Of a DNA stretch of 64,000 nt, positions 1 through 8,890 are shown piece after piece. Each line of letters starts with the position of its first letter. The first letter of the stretch is position 1. Origin of the DNA: Patescibacteria group bacterium. GTDB taxonomy: Bacteria > Patescibacteria > Microgenomatia > Levybacterales > UBA12049. The translations under genes and the position numbers were made by a program. The notes below the pieces were generated by a model. That model saw nothing but the letters and a program-made list of their open reading frames with translations. It searched no databases and was not told where the DNA came from. The stretch spans positions 31,195 through 95,194 of the forward strand of contig JAMCTM010000027.1 of the NCBI GenBank assembly GCA_023379465.1. The letters are read 5' to 3'.

Positions 1-24
1 TATAAATAAAACACCTCCTTTAAA

Positions 25-351
25 TTACATCCCCACGTCTTTACTTATCGGACCAACAATATGAAAATGCAAATGATCAATAATCTGGGCTCCCCCTCCG
101 TTTACGGACACCCTGTAACCTTTGTTTTTAAGTTTTTTCACTACCGTTCTATCTATTGCAGACTTAATTTTCATAAAAAGGTCCTTGTCCTTTAAATCTG
201 AAAAATCCTTTATGTGTTTTTTAGGAACAACCAGAATATGCACCGGCTTCATCGGGTTTATGTCGGGGAAAACCATAACATCCTCATCTTCGTATTCAAA
301 TTTTTTGGGGATTTCCTTGTCCCTAATTTTACAGAAAACGCAATTACTCAT
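25..351 (-). CDS. HIT-family nucleotide hydrolase/transferase
   Basis: This 108-residue protein carries the histidine triad HLHFH near residue 93-97, the signature of Hint-type purine nucleoside phosphoramidases, and a CxxC pair (C4, C7) as in zinc-binding bacterial HIT proteins. The length is normal for the Hint branch. Family members hydrolyse AMP-linked phosphoramidates, including aminoacyl-AMP, in the cytosol; the substrate here is unknown. It starts 4 nt after the stop of the DHH-like gene and is probably cotranscribed with it. Confidence 0.93.
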   Translation of the reverse strand: MSNCVFCKIRDKEIPKKFEYEDEDVMVFPDINPMKPVHILVVPKKHIKDFSDLKDKDLFMKIKSAIDRTVVKKLKNKGYRVSVNGGGAQIIDHLHFHIVGPISKDVGM

Positions 352-355
352 ATAT

Positions 356-1255
356 TCAGATTGTTTTTAGTACTTCTATTATATCATTTAGTTTTAGCTT
401 CGTAGGCCGCATTTTCGGGTTTTTCGGAGTCCCGTTTAAAAGCATTTTTTTTGAAACGTGCAAAAACCATGTGGCTTGAGGATCCATTTTTTTGAGTTTT
501 TCATACGCAAGGGTCAAATCAACACCCCTACGGCCGGGTGCGTCCGGTTTTGCTTTAATTCTTACATAGTTTTTCCTCGGATCCTGCCGCACTACCATCT
601 CATAACCCATGAGCTGTGCAAGTTTTACGACAGAATCATTAATAGTCGAAATCCCCAAAGCTTTACCCCACTTTGTTTTAAATACGATGCCTATATTTTT
701 AATTTCCCTTTCGGCCCAAATGCGGTTTTCGAAATCATGCAATAAAGCATCCAGACACTCTGAGATAAAATCAACATAATAGTTGTCCTGGTTCGGTCTT
801 TCAAGCTTTAGACCGTCCAGAATATTGACGACCGAAAAATCCTGATAGTCGGCCAAAGGGTCGGGGCGGAAAACCTCTTTAAAATGGTCTACTCCTACAA
901 CGTAACCCACCATCCTTTGCAAAGCTTCAAGTTTTTCGTCGTTAATTGAGGGCTCATTCTCGATTAATCCCTTTTTTACGAAATCAAACGTTAACGATGC
1001 TCCGCAAACCTTGTCACTTGAGGTCTGATGGTGATCTAATGGCCCTAGTCCCGTATCAACGTGAATATACTCATCGCGGCCCTTTTTCTCTATTGCATAT
1101 TCATGCCCTTGTCCTTGCGGAAGCGGCAAAAGCCTGTCGCCCGCGGGCACAAACTTAGCTTCGGCCTTATCCCATCCGCCCAAAAACTTTCTTAAAAGCC
1201 AGACAGAAGTTATGGCGTCCATATCGGGAGCCGAATGTGTAACAATATACTTCAT
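356..1255 (-). CDS. DHH/MYG1-like predicted phosphoesterase
   Basis: The protein (299 residues from the start chosen here) opens with HSAPDMDAI, which resembles the N-terminal motif of DHH-family phosphoesterases, and has VDTGLGPLDHHQT near residue 70, a DHH-like metal-binding motif also reminiscent of MYG1 proteins. Metal-dependent hydrolysis of a phosphoester is inferred; the substrate is unknown. An upstream ATG at 1273 overlaps a TATACT box, so it should not be in the mRNA. The ATG at 1255 lies 9 nt past that box and is preferred. The HIT gene follows 4 nt downstream. Confidence 0.6.
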   Translation of the reverse strand: MKYIVTHSAPDMDAITSVWLLRKFLGGWDKAEAKFVPAGDRLLPLPQGQGHEYAIEKKGRDEYIHVDTGLGPLDHHQTSSDKVCGASLTFDFVKKGLIENEPSINDEKLEALQRMVGYVVGVDHFKEVFRPDPLADYQDFSVVNILDGLKLERPNQDNYYVDFISECLDALLHDFENRIWAEREIKNIGIVFKTKWGKALGISTINDSVVKLAQLMGYEMVVRQDPRKNYVRIKAKPDAPGRRGVDLTLAYEKLKKMDPQATWFLHVSKKMLLNGTPKNPKMRPTKLKLNDIIEVLKTI

Positions 1256-1333
1256 AGATGAATTAGTATACATTTTTTATGCCAAAAATGGAAGCGACTT
1301 GACAAAAAACGCCTAATAACGGACGATTAATAT

Positions 1334-1903
1334 ATGAATCCTAAATCGCCTACCAATTTGGATCCAAAATTAAGAGAAGCCTACGAAAGAATTATGTCTG
1401 GCACTCCCCCCACCCAGCAGGAGCCGCAAACACCACCGCCTCAGCAGGAACCGCAACAACCACAGGCTTTTACGCCTCCCGCCCAACCAATACAGGCACA
1501 AGAAAATCAACCGCAGTCGGAACAACCTCAATTCCCTTCTAACTTACAACAGGCTCCGCAGGAACAGCAATCATTTAACCCGCCGCCGCCCCGCATGGAA
1601 ACCCAACAAATCGAAGAACCTGCAGAACAATTTCAATCCCCTGTTTCACAAACCGAACAGGATATTACAAGTTCACCTTTATATAGAAGCGGTTTGTATA
1701 CGCCAGCGCAACAAAATTCTCCTCAGCAAACAGAGGAACAACAAATTCCTATGGGAACAACCGACCAAATTGTAAATGGTGACTCACCCGTCGCTCCGCC
1801 CGAAAAATCACATAAATTAAGAAGTTTTATTTTAGGCGTTGGAGTGATTTTATTCCTTATAGCCTATACTGTGGTCTGGGCAAAAATCTTCGGATTATTT
1901 TAG
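1334..1903 (+). CDS. Pro/Gln-rich protein with one C-terminal membrane segment
   Basis: I do not recognise a family. Residues 1-155 are low-complexity, rich in Pro and Gln and probably disordered. Residues about 165-186 form one hydrophobic segment ending in a few residues, so the protein is a tail-anchored type with the long tail likely cytoplasmic. A TTGACA at 1299 precedes it. Its 3' end overlaps the convergent proS gene by 9 nt. Similar disordered-plus-membrane-helix proteins occur at 12686 and 41398 in this window. Confidence 0.75.
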   Translation: MNPKSPTNLDPKLREAYERIMSGTPPTQQEPQTPPPQQEPQQPQAFTPPAQPIQAQENQPQSEQPQFPSNLQQAPQEQQSFNPPPPRMETQQIEEPAEQFQSPVSQTEQDITSSPLYRSGLYTPAQQNSPQQTEEQQIPMGTTDQIVNGDSPVAPPEKSHKLRSFILGVGVILFLIAYTVVWAKIFGLF

Positions 1904-3118
1904 TTTTTTTAAGACGTCTTCAAGCGGCAAAAGTTCAATTTTTTCCGAACCTCTTTCCTTATATTCGATCCTGTTTTCAGTTTTAGGACTTACGACAAGC
2001 CTTACCGGAATTCCGATTAGATCGGCATCTGCGAATTTTTCTCCGGCCCCGGTCTCACGGTCGTCATACAACACCTCGATCCCCTCTTTTTCCAATGCCC
2101 GATATACACTATCCGCTTTTTCATTTGAATTTATGGATATAAGATGTGCGCCGTATGGAGCGACCGACTTAGGCCAGATAATGCCCTTATCGTCGTGGAA
2201 CACTTCGACCAGAGTTCCCAACAGTCTTGTCGGACCAATGCCGTAACTTGCCAAAACAACCGGCTTTTTGCTTCCGTTTCTATCGGTAAAATGGAAGTGC
2301 ATTTTTTCCGAATACATTGTCCCTAAGGGGAAGATATTTCCAACCTCAATTGCTTTTGCCTCTATAATCTTACCTTTTTTGCACTTAGGACAAGGCTTCC
2401 CGCCCTTACCCTCAAAAATTTCCTTATTCTGCGCAAAATCACACGAATCGCAGTAATAAATAGTGTCCTCGCCCTGCTCGCATAAGACCTGGAATTCATG
2501 GGTATGGGCATCCGTAAAAACTCCTCCTGCCGCTTCAACTATTTTTGCATTAAGTCCCATCCTTTTAAATGTTTTAATGTATGCTTTTGCCACTTCCCAG
2601 TAATATTTTTCCATGTCCTCTTTTGAAGTGTGGGCGCTGTATAAATCCTTCATTATAAATTCCCTGCCCCTTAAAATTCCGGATTTGGCGCGGGGTTCGT
2701 CCCTGAATTTTGTAGAAAAATGATAAATTTTTATCGGAAAATCCTTAAAGCTTTGCGTTCTTTTTCTTATTAAATCCATCACGATTTCTTCGTGCGTAAA
2801 AGAAAGCCCGTATTCCTTGTTATCTTTTTTAAGCTGGAACATAATGCCTTTGGCGGTTTCCCAGCGTCCGGTTTCGTTCCAAATTTCTTTCGGATGCAAA
2901 AGCGGCATAAGCATTTCATTGGCACCCGTTGCATCCATTTCATCCCTAATTATCTGTTTTATTTTTTCAACGACCCGAAACCCTAATGGCAAAAGCGTAA
3001 AAGATCCGGCCATTAATTTGTCGATAAATCCTGCTCTTAACAAATACTTGGCGTTTACGGAAACTTCGTCTTTGGGAAAATCGCGTAAAGTTTTGCCAAA
3101 TAAATTTGAGTATCTCAT
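1895..3118 (-). CDS. proS: Prolyl-tRNA synthetase, short form
   Basis: Class II aminoacyl-tRNA synthetase of 407 residues that charges tRNA-Pro. Motif 2 (RDEPR, about residue 138) and motif 3 (GIGPTR, about 300) are visible, followed by an anticodon-binding domain with VLYDDRETGAGEKFADADL. Bacterial ProRS normally has a roughly 180-residue editing insert (INS) between motifs 2 and 3. Here that space is short and holds a zinc-ribbon-like CDSC...CPKC pair (about 222-246), so editing of mischarged Ala-tRNA-Pro by this enzyme is probably lost. The promoter TGCTATACT ends exactly 7 nt before ATG (leaderless type). Confidence 0.95.
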   Translation of the reverse strand: MRYSNLFGKTLRDFPKDEVSVNAKYLLRAGFIDKLMAGSFTLLPLGFRVVEKIKQIIRDEMDATGANEMLMPLLHPKEIWNETGRWETAKGIMFQLKKDNKEYGLSFTHEEIVMDLIRKRTQSFKDFPIKIYHFSTKFRDEPRAKSGILRGREFIMKDLYSAHTSKEDMEKYYWEVAKAYIKTFKRMGLNAKIVEAAGGVFTDAHTHEFQVLCEQGEDTIYYCDSCDFAQNKEIFEGKGGKPCPKCKKGKIIEAKAIEVGNIFPLGTMYSEKMHFHFTDRNGSKKPVVLASYGIGPTRLLGTLVEVFHDDKGIIWPKSVAPYGAHLISINSNEKADSVYRALEKEGIEVLYDDRETGAGEKFADADLIGIPVRLVVSPKTENRIEYKERGSEKIELLPLEDVLKKLK

Positions 3119-3202
3119 AAATTCAAGTATAGCATACTAATTTTTAATTTTGCCCTTTGAATTTTAATTTGTCTTGTCGTATACTTCTACACTTATATAC
3201 TT

Positions 3203-3523
3203 ATGAGTGCCGAAAGACTCGTACCACAACCCTCTGTTATTGAACCTTTGTCCGAAGGCAAAGTCACTGTACCATATCCCGGAGAAATACCTATTGAAAC
3301 ATTAATGGGAATACTAGCGGAATCAATTTTTTTAACTAGTAAAAAAGTAAGAATAACGTCTCAATACGAAGATTTTACTGACGAAATCACCCCGCAGGAA
3401 ATTGATGATGCAAGAAATTGCTGGCCCGCGGAAGAAGTGGCTTATTTTATTGACGATAAGGCTCGCGGAATGGCTTGGGCCGATAAGATTGTTATTGAAA
3501 CTTTAGATGAGTCTATGAAATAA
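3203..3523 (+). CDS. Hypothetical acidic cytosolic protein
   Basis: A 106-residue acidic protein without signal peptide or membrane segment; no family recognised. The upstream sequence TTGAAT (3157) - 17 nt - TATACT (3180-3185) is a good promoter and puts the transcript start about 10 nt before ATG. It is followed after 13 nt by the 2H phosphoesterase gene on the same strand, so the two are probably cotranscribed. Confidence 0.7.
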   Translation: MSAERLVPQPSVIEPLSEGKVTVPYPGEIPIETLMGILAESIFLTSKKVRITSQYEDFTDEITPQEIDDARNCWPAEEVAYFIDDKARGMAWADKIVIETLDESMK

Positions 3524-3536
3524 TCTCCATATTATT

Positions 3537-4055
3537 ATGGAAAACTTCTTTTCTATTTGGCTTGTTCCGCAGGACGACGACAAGCTTTATCTTGAAAACA
3601 TCATCCAAAAACTTGCAAACGAAAACTACTCCCCGGCTTTTACTCCGCATCTTACGATTTGTGGGGACATAACAATAACCTTGGACAAATTAAAGTCGGC
3701 CTTTGATAATGCTTTTAATCAAGCCAAACCATTCAAGATCAAAAAAACAGGAGTCGGACAAAGCGAAGATTTTTTTAAAACTGTTTACATAGAGTTTGAA
3801 ATAAATCAGGAGTTACGAGATTTATTCTTAAAGTTATCCGAAGGAACCGACAAAAGGCTAATTGAAAATTTTAAACCCCACATGAGCCTTATATACAAAA
3901 AAATGCCAAAAGATGAAAAACTCGCAATTATAGATAAACTCTATCTGAAAAACGAATATACGATAGGAGCGGCATATCTCACCGCGCCCAAAAAAGGAAA
4001 AAGAGACTGGTACGACGTTAAAGACTGGAGAATTTTATACAAGAAAAGATTTTAG
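3537..4055 (+). CDS. 2H phosphoesterase (2'-5' RNA ligase / cyclic phosphodiesterase family)
   Basis: The 172-residue protein has the two HxT/S motifs that define the 2H superfamily: PHLTICG near residue 37 and PHMSLIY near 118. These histidines activate water or ribose hydroxyls on 2',3'-cyclic phosphates or 2'-5' linkages in RNA. The exact substrate cannot be read from sequence. It follows the 3203 gene closely and its stop overlaps the convergent tRNA-binding protein gene by 4 nt. Confidence 0.85.
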   Translation: MENFFSIWLVPQDDDKLYLENIIQKLANENYSPAFTPHLTICGDITITLDKLKSAFDNAFNQAKPFKIKKTGVGQSEDFFKTVYIEFEINQELRDLFLKLSEGTDKRLIENFKPHMSLIYKKMPKDEKLAIIDKLYLKNEYTIGAAYLTAPKKGKRDWYDVKDWRILYKKRF

Positions 4056-4381
4056 ACGACCTCGGTTCCCTCGGGAACGTCTTCTTCGGGGACAAGCAGC
4101 ACAGTTTTTTCGGGAACGTCTATTGCCATTACCATCCCCTGCGACTCTTCACCTTTGAATTTTCTATACTCTAAATTTACGATAAATGGTAGTTTTTTAC
4201 CGACCATTTCTTCGGGCGTAAAACTCTGGGCGATACCGGAAACGATCTGACGCTTACCGAATGTGCCAAAGTCTACCTGAAGTTTTAGAAGCTTATCCGC
4301 ATTTTCGACTTTTTCGCAAGCGACAACCTTCCCTATGCGTATCTCTATCTTTTTGAATTCTTCAAAAGTTATTTGATCCAT
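4052..4381 (-). CDS. tRNA-binding OB-fold protein (EMAP/CsaA-type)
   Basis: A 109-residue stand-alone tRNA-binding domain of the type found at the C-terminus of bacterial methionyl-tRNA synthetase and as the free protein CsaA. Visible landmarks are EIRIGKVV near the N-terminus, NADKLLKLQVDFG, and the SQGMVMA segment. It may act as a trans tRNA-binding partner for a synthetase or as a CsaA-like chaperone; neither can be decided. TATAAT ends 7 nt before ATG (leaderless type), so it has its own promoter inside the gnd-side gene run. Confidence 0.85.
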   Translation of the reverse strand: MDQITFEEFKKIEIRIGKVVACEKVENADKLLKLQVDFGTFGKRQIVSGIAQSFTPEEMVGKKLPFIVNLEYRKFKGEESQGMVMAIDVPEKTVLLVPEEDVPEGTEVV

Positions 4382-4394
4382 AAAACAAATTATA

Positions 4395-5312
4395 CTATTT
4401 TTTCTTTACGCTGTGTCCGCCAAATGCATTCCTTAATGCCGCAACCATTTTAGCAGTAAATGAATTCTGAATTTTTGTATCTGTTTTTGATCTTCTGCGA
4501 TACTCAAGTGATCTCTCAATTATTTCAACCCTTACGCCTTCTTTTTTAGCCTCCTCGACCGTCCAGCGCGCCTCGCCGGACTCGTCTATTACACCCAGAA
4601 TTCCGGAAAGGTCGGGATTTTCCGACAATGCATCCGAAGCCCTGTCGGCCAAAAATCCAGATATAATCGTTCCTTTTTGCCAGAGCCTTGCAACTTTTAA
4701 TAAATCGAACTTATAAGAAGACTTTTCCAAAACCTCAAATCCTTCGCCGAAACTCTGCATAATCCCGTATTCTATTCCGTTATGGACCATTTTTACAAAA
4801 TGACCGGCGCCGCCTTCCCCGAAATAATCGTATCCGCCGTTAGGCTTTGAAAGTGTTTCCAACAAAGGCTTTATATTTTCGTATGCCTTTTTGGAACCTC
4901 CGGCCATTAACGGAAACCCGTTTTTTGGAGCGAGTATCCCGCCGCTTACGCCGATCCCAAGATATTCGATGCCCTTTTCTTTGAAGTTTTGATACCGTTT
5001 TTCGGTATCTTTGAAATACGCATTCCCTCCGTCAATGACTATGTCGCCCTTTTTAAGGTATTTTGATGCTTCGTCCAATACGCTTTGTGTAGCATCACCC
5101 GCCGGCAGCATGAGCCAAAGAATACTGGGTTCGGGAAGATTTTGGATAACCTCGTTAATGGAATTTGAGATTTCAATTTTGGGATTTTCCAGTTTTAATG
5201 CTTTTGCCGCTTCCTGCGTCCTGTTCCATGCAACAACGCCGTGACCGCCGTCTGCTAATTTAAGGGCTATCCTCGAACCCATTTTTCCCAGTCCCAAAAC
5301 CCCTATTTTCAT
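4395..5312 (-). CDS. gnd: 6-phosphogluconate dehydrogenase, short form
   Basis: About 305 residues, the short class of decarboxylating 6PGDH (the classical form is about 470). The Rossmann motif GVLGLGKMG is at the N-terminus, followed by the VSGG substrate segment and the catalytic K-N region (GHFVKMVHNGIEYG). It converts 6-phosphogluconate to ribulose-5-phosphate plus CO2; short forms are often NAD-preferring. A GTG at 5321 is possible, but the ATG at 5312 overlaps the zwf stop as ATGA with GGAGG upstream and is the likelier start. Confidence 0.93.
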   Translation of the reverse strand: MKIGVLGLGKMGSRIALKLADGGHGVVAWNRTQEAAKALKLENPKIEISNSINEVIQNLPEPSILWLMLPAGDATQSVLDEASKYLKKGDIVIDGGNAYFKDTEKRYQNFKEKGIEYLGIGVSGGILAPKNGFPLMAGGSKKAYENIKPLLETLSKPNGGYDYFGEGGAGHFVKMVHNGIEYGIMQSFGEGFEVLEKSSYKFDLLKVARLWQKGTIISGFLADRASDALSENPDLSGILGVIDESGEARWTVEEAKKEGVRVEIIERSLEYRRRSKTDTKIQNSFTAKMVAALRNAFGGHSVKKK

Positions 5313-6730
5313 GTTAGCCACTTCCTCCCGTCCTTTTCGATTAATTTATTTGCAAGTTCCGGACCCCATTGTTCCTCTTTATAAACCTCTATTTCTTCTT
5401 TTTCCGAGTTCCATTTTTTAAGGATTGAGGTTATCAGTTCCCACGAACTGTCCAATTCATCGCTCCTGTTAAAAAGCATCTGATCTCCCGCAAAAATATC
5501 AAGCAATACTTTCTCGTAAGCAGCGGGTCCTTTTGTCCCGAAACTTTCGGAATAATTAAATTTCATGTCAACCGATTCAAGCCCCAATTTTGCTCCCGGG
5601 GTTTTTGCGATAAACCGAAGAGAAATCCCCTCATTCGGCTGGATCCTGAAAGTTATTACGTTTCCTATTTCGGGACACCCGTATTCTTTAAACAAGATGT
5701 GGCAGGTCTGAATAAAAACGATAGAAATTTCGACAAAATCCTTTTCCAGTTTTTTTCCGGCCCTTACGTAAAAAGGGACTCCCTCAAACCGCGGAGTATC
5801 TACCATTAGTTTCATCGCGACAAAAGTTTCCGTATCCGAATCGGGAGAAACGTCCTTTTCCTTTCTGTAGCTTTCGTACTGTCCCTTTACTACAGATTCT
5901 CCGTCCGCAATCCTTACGGAATCAATAACCGCGGCCCTTGCGTCCCTTAAATCCTCTTTAGTAAAACTCTTGGGGCTTTCCATCGCAACGGCCGCAATAA
6001 GCTGCATTAGATGGTTCTGGGCGATATCCCTAAGCTCTCCGACTCCGTCGTAAAATCTTCCCCTTGTTTTAACTCCCTCTTTTTCGGCAAAGGTAATCTG
6101 GACGTGGTCTATAACTTTCCTGTTCCAGACAGGTTCGAAAATCCCGTTTGCAAACCTAAAAGCAAGGATATTCTGGACTGTTTCCTTACCTAAATAATGA
6201 TCGACGCGAAAAATCTGTTTTTCCTCAAAAATTTCCGATAATTTTTTATCGAGACTTCTTGCGGTACTAAGATCTTTTCCGAAGGGCTTTTCTATTACGA
6301 CCCTTGTCCACTTATTGCTTCCCTGTCCGCATCCCTCGGAAAGTTTTGTCGACAAGAGCTTGTCAAGTATTGTCTCGTAATGGTCTGGTGGCGTCGCAAG
6401 ATAAAAAAACCTCGTGACACAAGCTCCCATTTTATCGTCTATTTGTCTTAGCTGTTCTATTAGTGCAAGATATCCCTTCTCCTCCTCAAAGCTGCCCGAC
6501 TGGTAAAATAGATGTTTTGTAAACTCTCCCCATTTTTCATGACTTCTTTCCGACTCAAAATGGACGTGGAATTGCGGGTGTGTAAGCTCACGCCTTGAAA
6601 ATCCGATTATAAAAAAATCCTTGGGAAGCTTATCTTCTTTAAAAAGGGAAAAAAGCGCGGGTATTAATTTATTTTTTGCCAAGTCTCCTGTTGCGCCGAA
6701 AATCACGATTACAAACGGGAAGTTAATCAT
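5309..6730 (-). CDS. zwf: Glucose-6-phosphate 1-dehydrogenase
   Basis: A 473-residue protein catalysing the first oxidative pentose-phosphate step, glucose-6-phosphate to 6-phosphoglucono-lactone with NADP(H). The nucleotide motif FGATGDLAKNK (11-21), EKPFG (147-151) and the substrate/catalytic RVDHYLGKE (175-183) are all intact and the length is normal. It sits between pgl and gnd with a 4-nt ATGA overlap to gnd, making a complete oxidative branch in one transcript. Confidence 0.97.
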   Translation of the reverse strand: MINFPFVIVIFGATGDLAKNKLIPALFSLFKEDKLPKDFFIIGFSRRELTHPQFHVHFESERSHEKWGEFTKHLFYQSGSFEEEKGYLALIEQLRQIDDKMGACVTRFFYLATPPDHYETILDKLLSTKLSEGCGQGSNKWTRVVIEKPFGKDLSTARSLDKKLSEIFEEKQIFRVDHYLGKETVQNILAFRFANGIFEPVWNRKVIDHVQITFAEKEGVKTRGRFYDGVGELRDIAQNHLMQLIAAVAMESPKSFTKEDLRDARAAVIDSVRIADGESVVKGQYESYRKEKDVSPDSDTETFVAMKLMVDTPRFEGVPFYVRAGKKLEKDFVEISIVFIQTCHILFKEYGCPEIGNVITFRIQPNEGISLRFIAKTPGAKLGLESVDMKFNYSESFGTKGPAAYEKVLLDIFAGDQMLFNRSDELDSSWELITSILKKWNSEKEEIEVYKEEQWGPELANKLIEKDGRKWLT

Positions 6731-6746
6731 AAATTATTTAACAATT

Positions 6747-7460
6747 TTACAACTTATTATCAGTTATTAAAATAGTTTTATTTACTGAAAGACTGCTTAG
6801 ATAAAATCTGGCGGGAATTTCGTATAACGGCCCTTTTTCTTTCATTTTCATAAGTGCCACCAGTTTACTTGAGCCAAAAACCAATACTATCAATAAGTCC
6901 ATCTGCGATAACGCATTGAAAGTAAGTGTTATCCTTTCCTTAAACTCCCCCGGAAAATCGGTGTACCTATCCACTAAATCTTCCCGAAAATTTTGATTTT
7001 TGTTTTCTGATTTTTGTTTTCGGGTCGGTATGCCCGCGGTGTGCCCATCGTCTCCGATACCCATAATCGCGACCTTATTTCTATATGCATTAAAAAGTTT
7101 CGATGCTTTATCCTGGTAGTCTTTTGAAGATTCGATTAGGCCTTTCTTTTCAAGAATAGTATAAAAAGGGATTTTATTTTTTTTGAAGAATTGCGCCAGT
7201 CCCGTATCTTTTATCATATCTTCGTTCGTTAAAACTTCAGATTTTTGTTTTTTGTTTTTTGTTTCTTGTTTAAATCTTTCATCTACCAACGCTGCGGCGC
7301 CCAAATTAAGTTTTTTTTCTTTTGCTAAAACTTGATAAAGTTCTTTCGGGGTCGAGCCGCCGGATAAAAATAATACCGTATCCTTATCGCAAACTTTATA
7401 AAGAAGATTTTTTGCAAAATCTTTTCCCTCACTTCTGTCTTTAACTATTTTTATTTGCAT
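6747..7460 (-). CDS. pgl: 6-phosphogluconolactonase
   Basis: A 237-residue protein of the glucosamine-6-phosphate isomerase/6PGL superfamily, recognised by LFLSGGSTPKELY near residue 31 and MGIGDDGHTAGIP in the middle. Its position directly before zwf and gnd argues for the lactonase (DevB type) over the isomerase: it hydrolyses the lactone produced by Zwf. It begins right after the rseP stop with no gap, so it is translated from the same message. Confidence 0.9.
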   Translation of the reverse strand: MQIKIVKDRSEGKDFAKNLLYKVCDKDTVLFLSGGSTPKELYQVLAKEKKLNLGAAALVDERFKQETKNKKQKSEVLTNEDMIKDTGLAQFFKKNKIPFYTILEKKGLIESSKDYQDKASKLFNAYRNKVAIMGIGDDGHTAGIPTRKQKSENKNQNFREDLVDRYTDFPGEFKERITLTFNALSQMDLLIVLVFGSSKLVALMKMKEKGPLYEIPARFYLSSLSVNKTILITDNKL

Positions 7461-8669
7461 TTATTTTATTTGAGGAATAAGCGGCTGTCCGGAAACAAGC
7501 CTTATGATATCATGAAGCGTAATAACGGCCATTAATAATAACAAAAATGCTATGCCTATGGTATTTGCATAACCTTCTATAACAGGGTTGACTTTTTTGC
7601 CCGTAATTCCTTCGATTACTATAAATAACAGTCTTCCGCCATCCAAACCGGGGATCGGCAAAACGTTCATAAACGCAAGAAGCGCCGACAAAAGCCCCGA
7701 TAAATTCAAGAGCCCCATTATCGCCTCTTTTGTATTCGGTATACTCACAACCGCGGAAACAAGCGAGTATATTCCTACCGGACCGGCAACACTGTTTGCA
7801 ACAGGTGCAAAATTATTCTGCTTAAAAGACTGCTCTATAAGATAAGCTATAGATTCAAAGTTCCACACTAATAAATTTGCAGGATGCACAAACCCCGAAA
7901 ATAGTTTTTCCAATGGAGTTTTGTACACGAGGTGCGCAATGGCGTACGTCGTACCGATTGCAACTCCCATCGCTCCCTGCCCTTGAGGCGGAGAAACTCT
8001 GGGCGTTAGGCTAACCGAATAAATCTTATTCGTATTTTGGTTCTCAAGCGTTAGAGTTATTTGTTTACCCTTATACTTGTCTACTTCATTTACAAAATTA
8101 TCCGGCACTATCGCCCTGCCGTCTAATTTTAATACCCTTGAAGGAACCGTAATTCCCGCTTTCTCTGCAGGCGATCCGCTAGCCACCTGTTCAACGATTA
8201 CCTCGGAAGGAATATTTGTCTGTGTAACAAAAAAGAAAGTGTGGTTGTTAAGCTGCGGAAGGTCCGTTGTAAAATTTGACATAAATAAAAATACATAAAA
8301 AATGGCAGCTGCCAAAAACACGTTCATAACAACACCGGCAACGATCACCAAAGCCCTTTGCAAGGGGGATTTACTGAAAAATGCCCTGTCGAGGTCCTTT
8401 TTTTCAAGCTGATGAGGCTTAAGGCTTACCGTACCGGAACCGGCCTCGTCCTCCCCGTAAAGTTTTACAAACCCCCCGATTAATGCCGGGTATAATGAAT
8501 AAACAGTCTCTCCCCGTTTTACCGAAAATATTGCGCGCGTAAGAGGAAGTCCGAAACCGAATTCTTCAACCTTAATGCCGAAGATTTTGGCGACTGTAAA
8601 ATGGCCAGCTTCGTGGATTAAAACAAGCACCGAAAGTATTATCAGAAAAGCGACAATTCCTAAAAGCAT
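7461..8669 (-). CDS. rseP: Site-2 intramembrane metalloprotease
   Basis: A 402-residue membrane protease. The zinc-binding HEAGH lies in the first membrane helix (residues 19-23), a PDZ-like region follows at about 140-215, and the third zinc ligand is in NVLPIPGLDGGRL near residue 335. RseP homologues cut transmembrane anti-sigma factors or remnant signal peptides inside the membrane. It lies 3' of rpsB-tsf-frr, a common bacterial neighbourhood, but is separated by 220 bp. It heads the pgl-zwf-gnd run. Confidence 0.95.
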   Translation of the reverse strand: MLLGIVAFLIILSVLVLIHEAGHFTVAKIFGIKVEEFGFGLPLTRAIFSVKRGETVYSLYPALIGGFVKLYGEDEAGSGTVSLKPHQLEKKDLDRAFFSKSPLQRALVIVAGVVMNVFLAAAIFYVFLFMSNFTTDLPQLNNHTFFFVTQTNIPSEVIVEQVASGSPAEKAGITVPSRVLKLDGRAIVPDNFVNEVDKYKGKQITLTLENQNTNKIYSVSLTPRVSPPQGQGAMGVAIGTTYAIAHLVYKTPLEKLFSGFVHPANLLVWNFESIAYLIEQSFKQNNFAPVANSVAGPVGIYSLVSAVVSIPNTKEAIMGLLNLSGLLSALLAFMNVLPIPGLDGGRLLFIVIEGITGKKVNPVIEGYANTIGIAFLLLLMAVITLHDIIRLVSGQPLIPQIK

Positions 8670-8890
8670 AGATTAAAAGTATAACAGAATAAGATTAATG
8701 ATTAAAGATTAAAGATTTCTGAATTAATTTTAAATAAGTGAGGAGGTATATGATTTTTGCAGTTCGCATTTCGAGCTTAACATGCAAAATTTACCTAATA
8801 AACAATATTGAATAATCTAAATTGACTTAATTTAAAAGCTACTGTCACAAACTGCGGAACTAGAAAGTTATATAAAGACTTAGGCAATAA

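Noticed and set aside
8740..8820. Tiny plus-strand frame (MIFAVRIS...) after a perfect AGGAGGT
   Set aside because: Only 21 codons with no promoter or conservation evidence; it could be chance.
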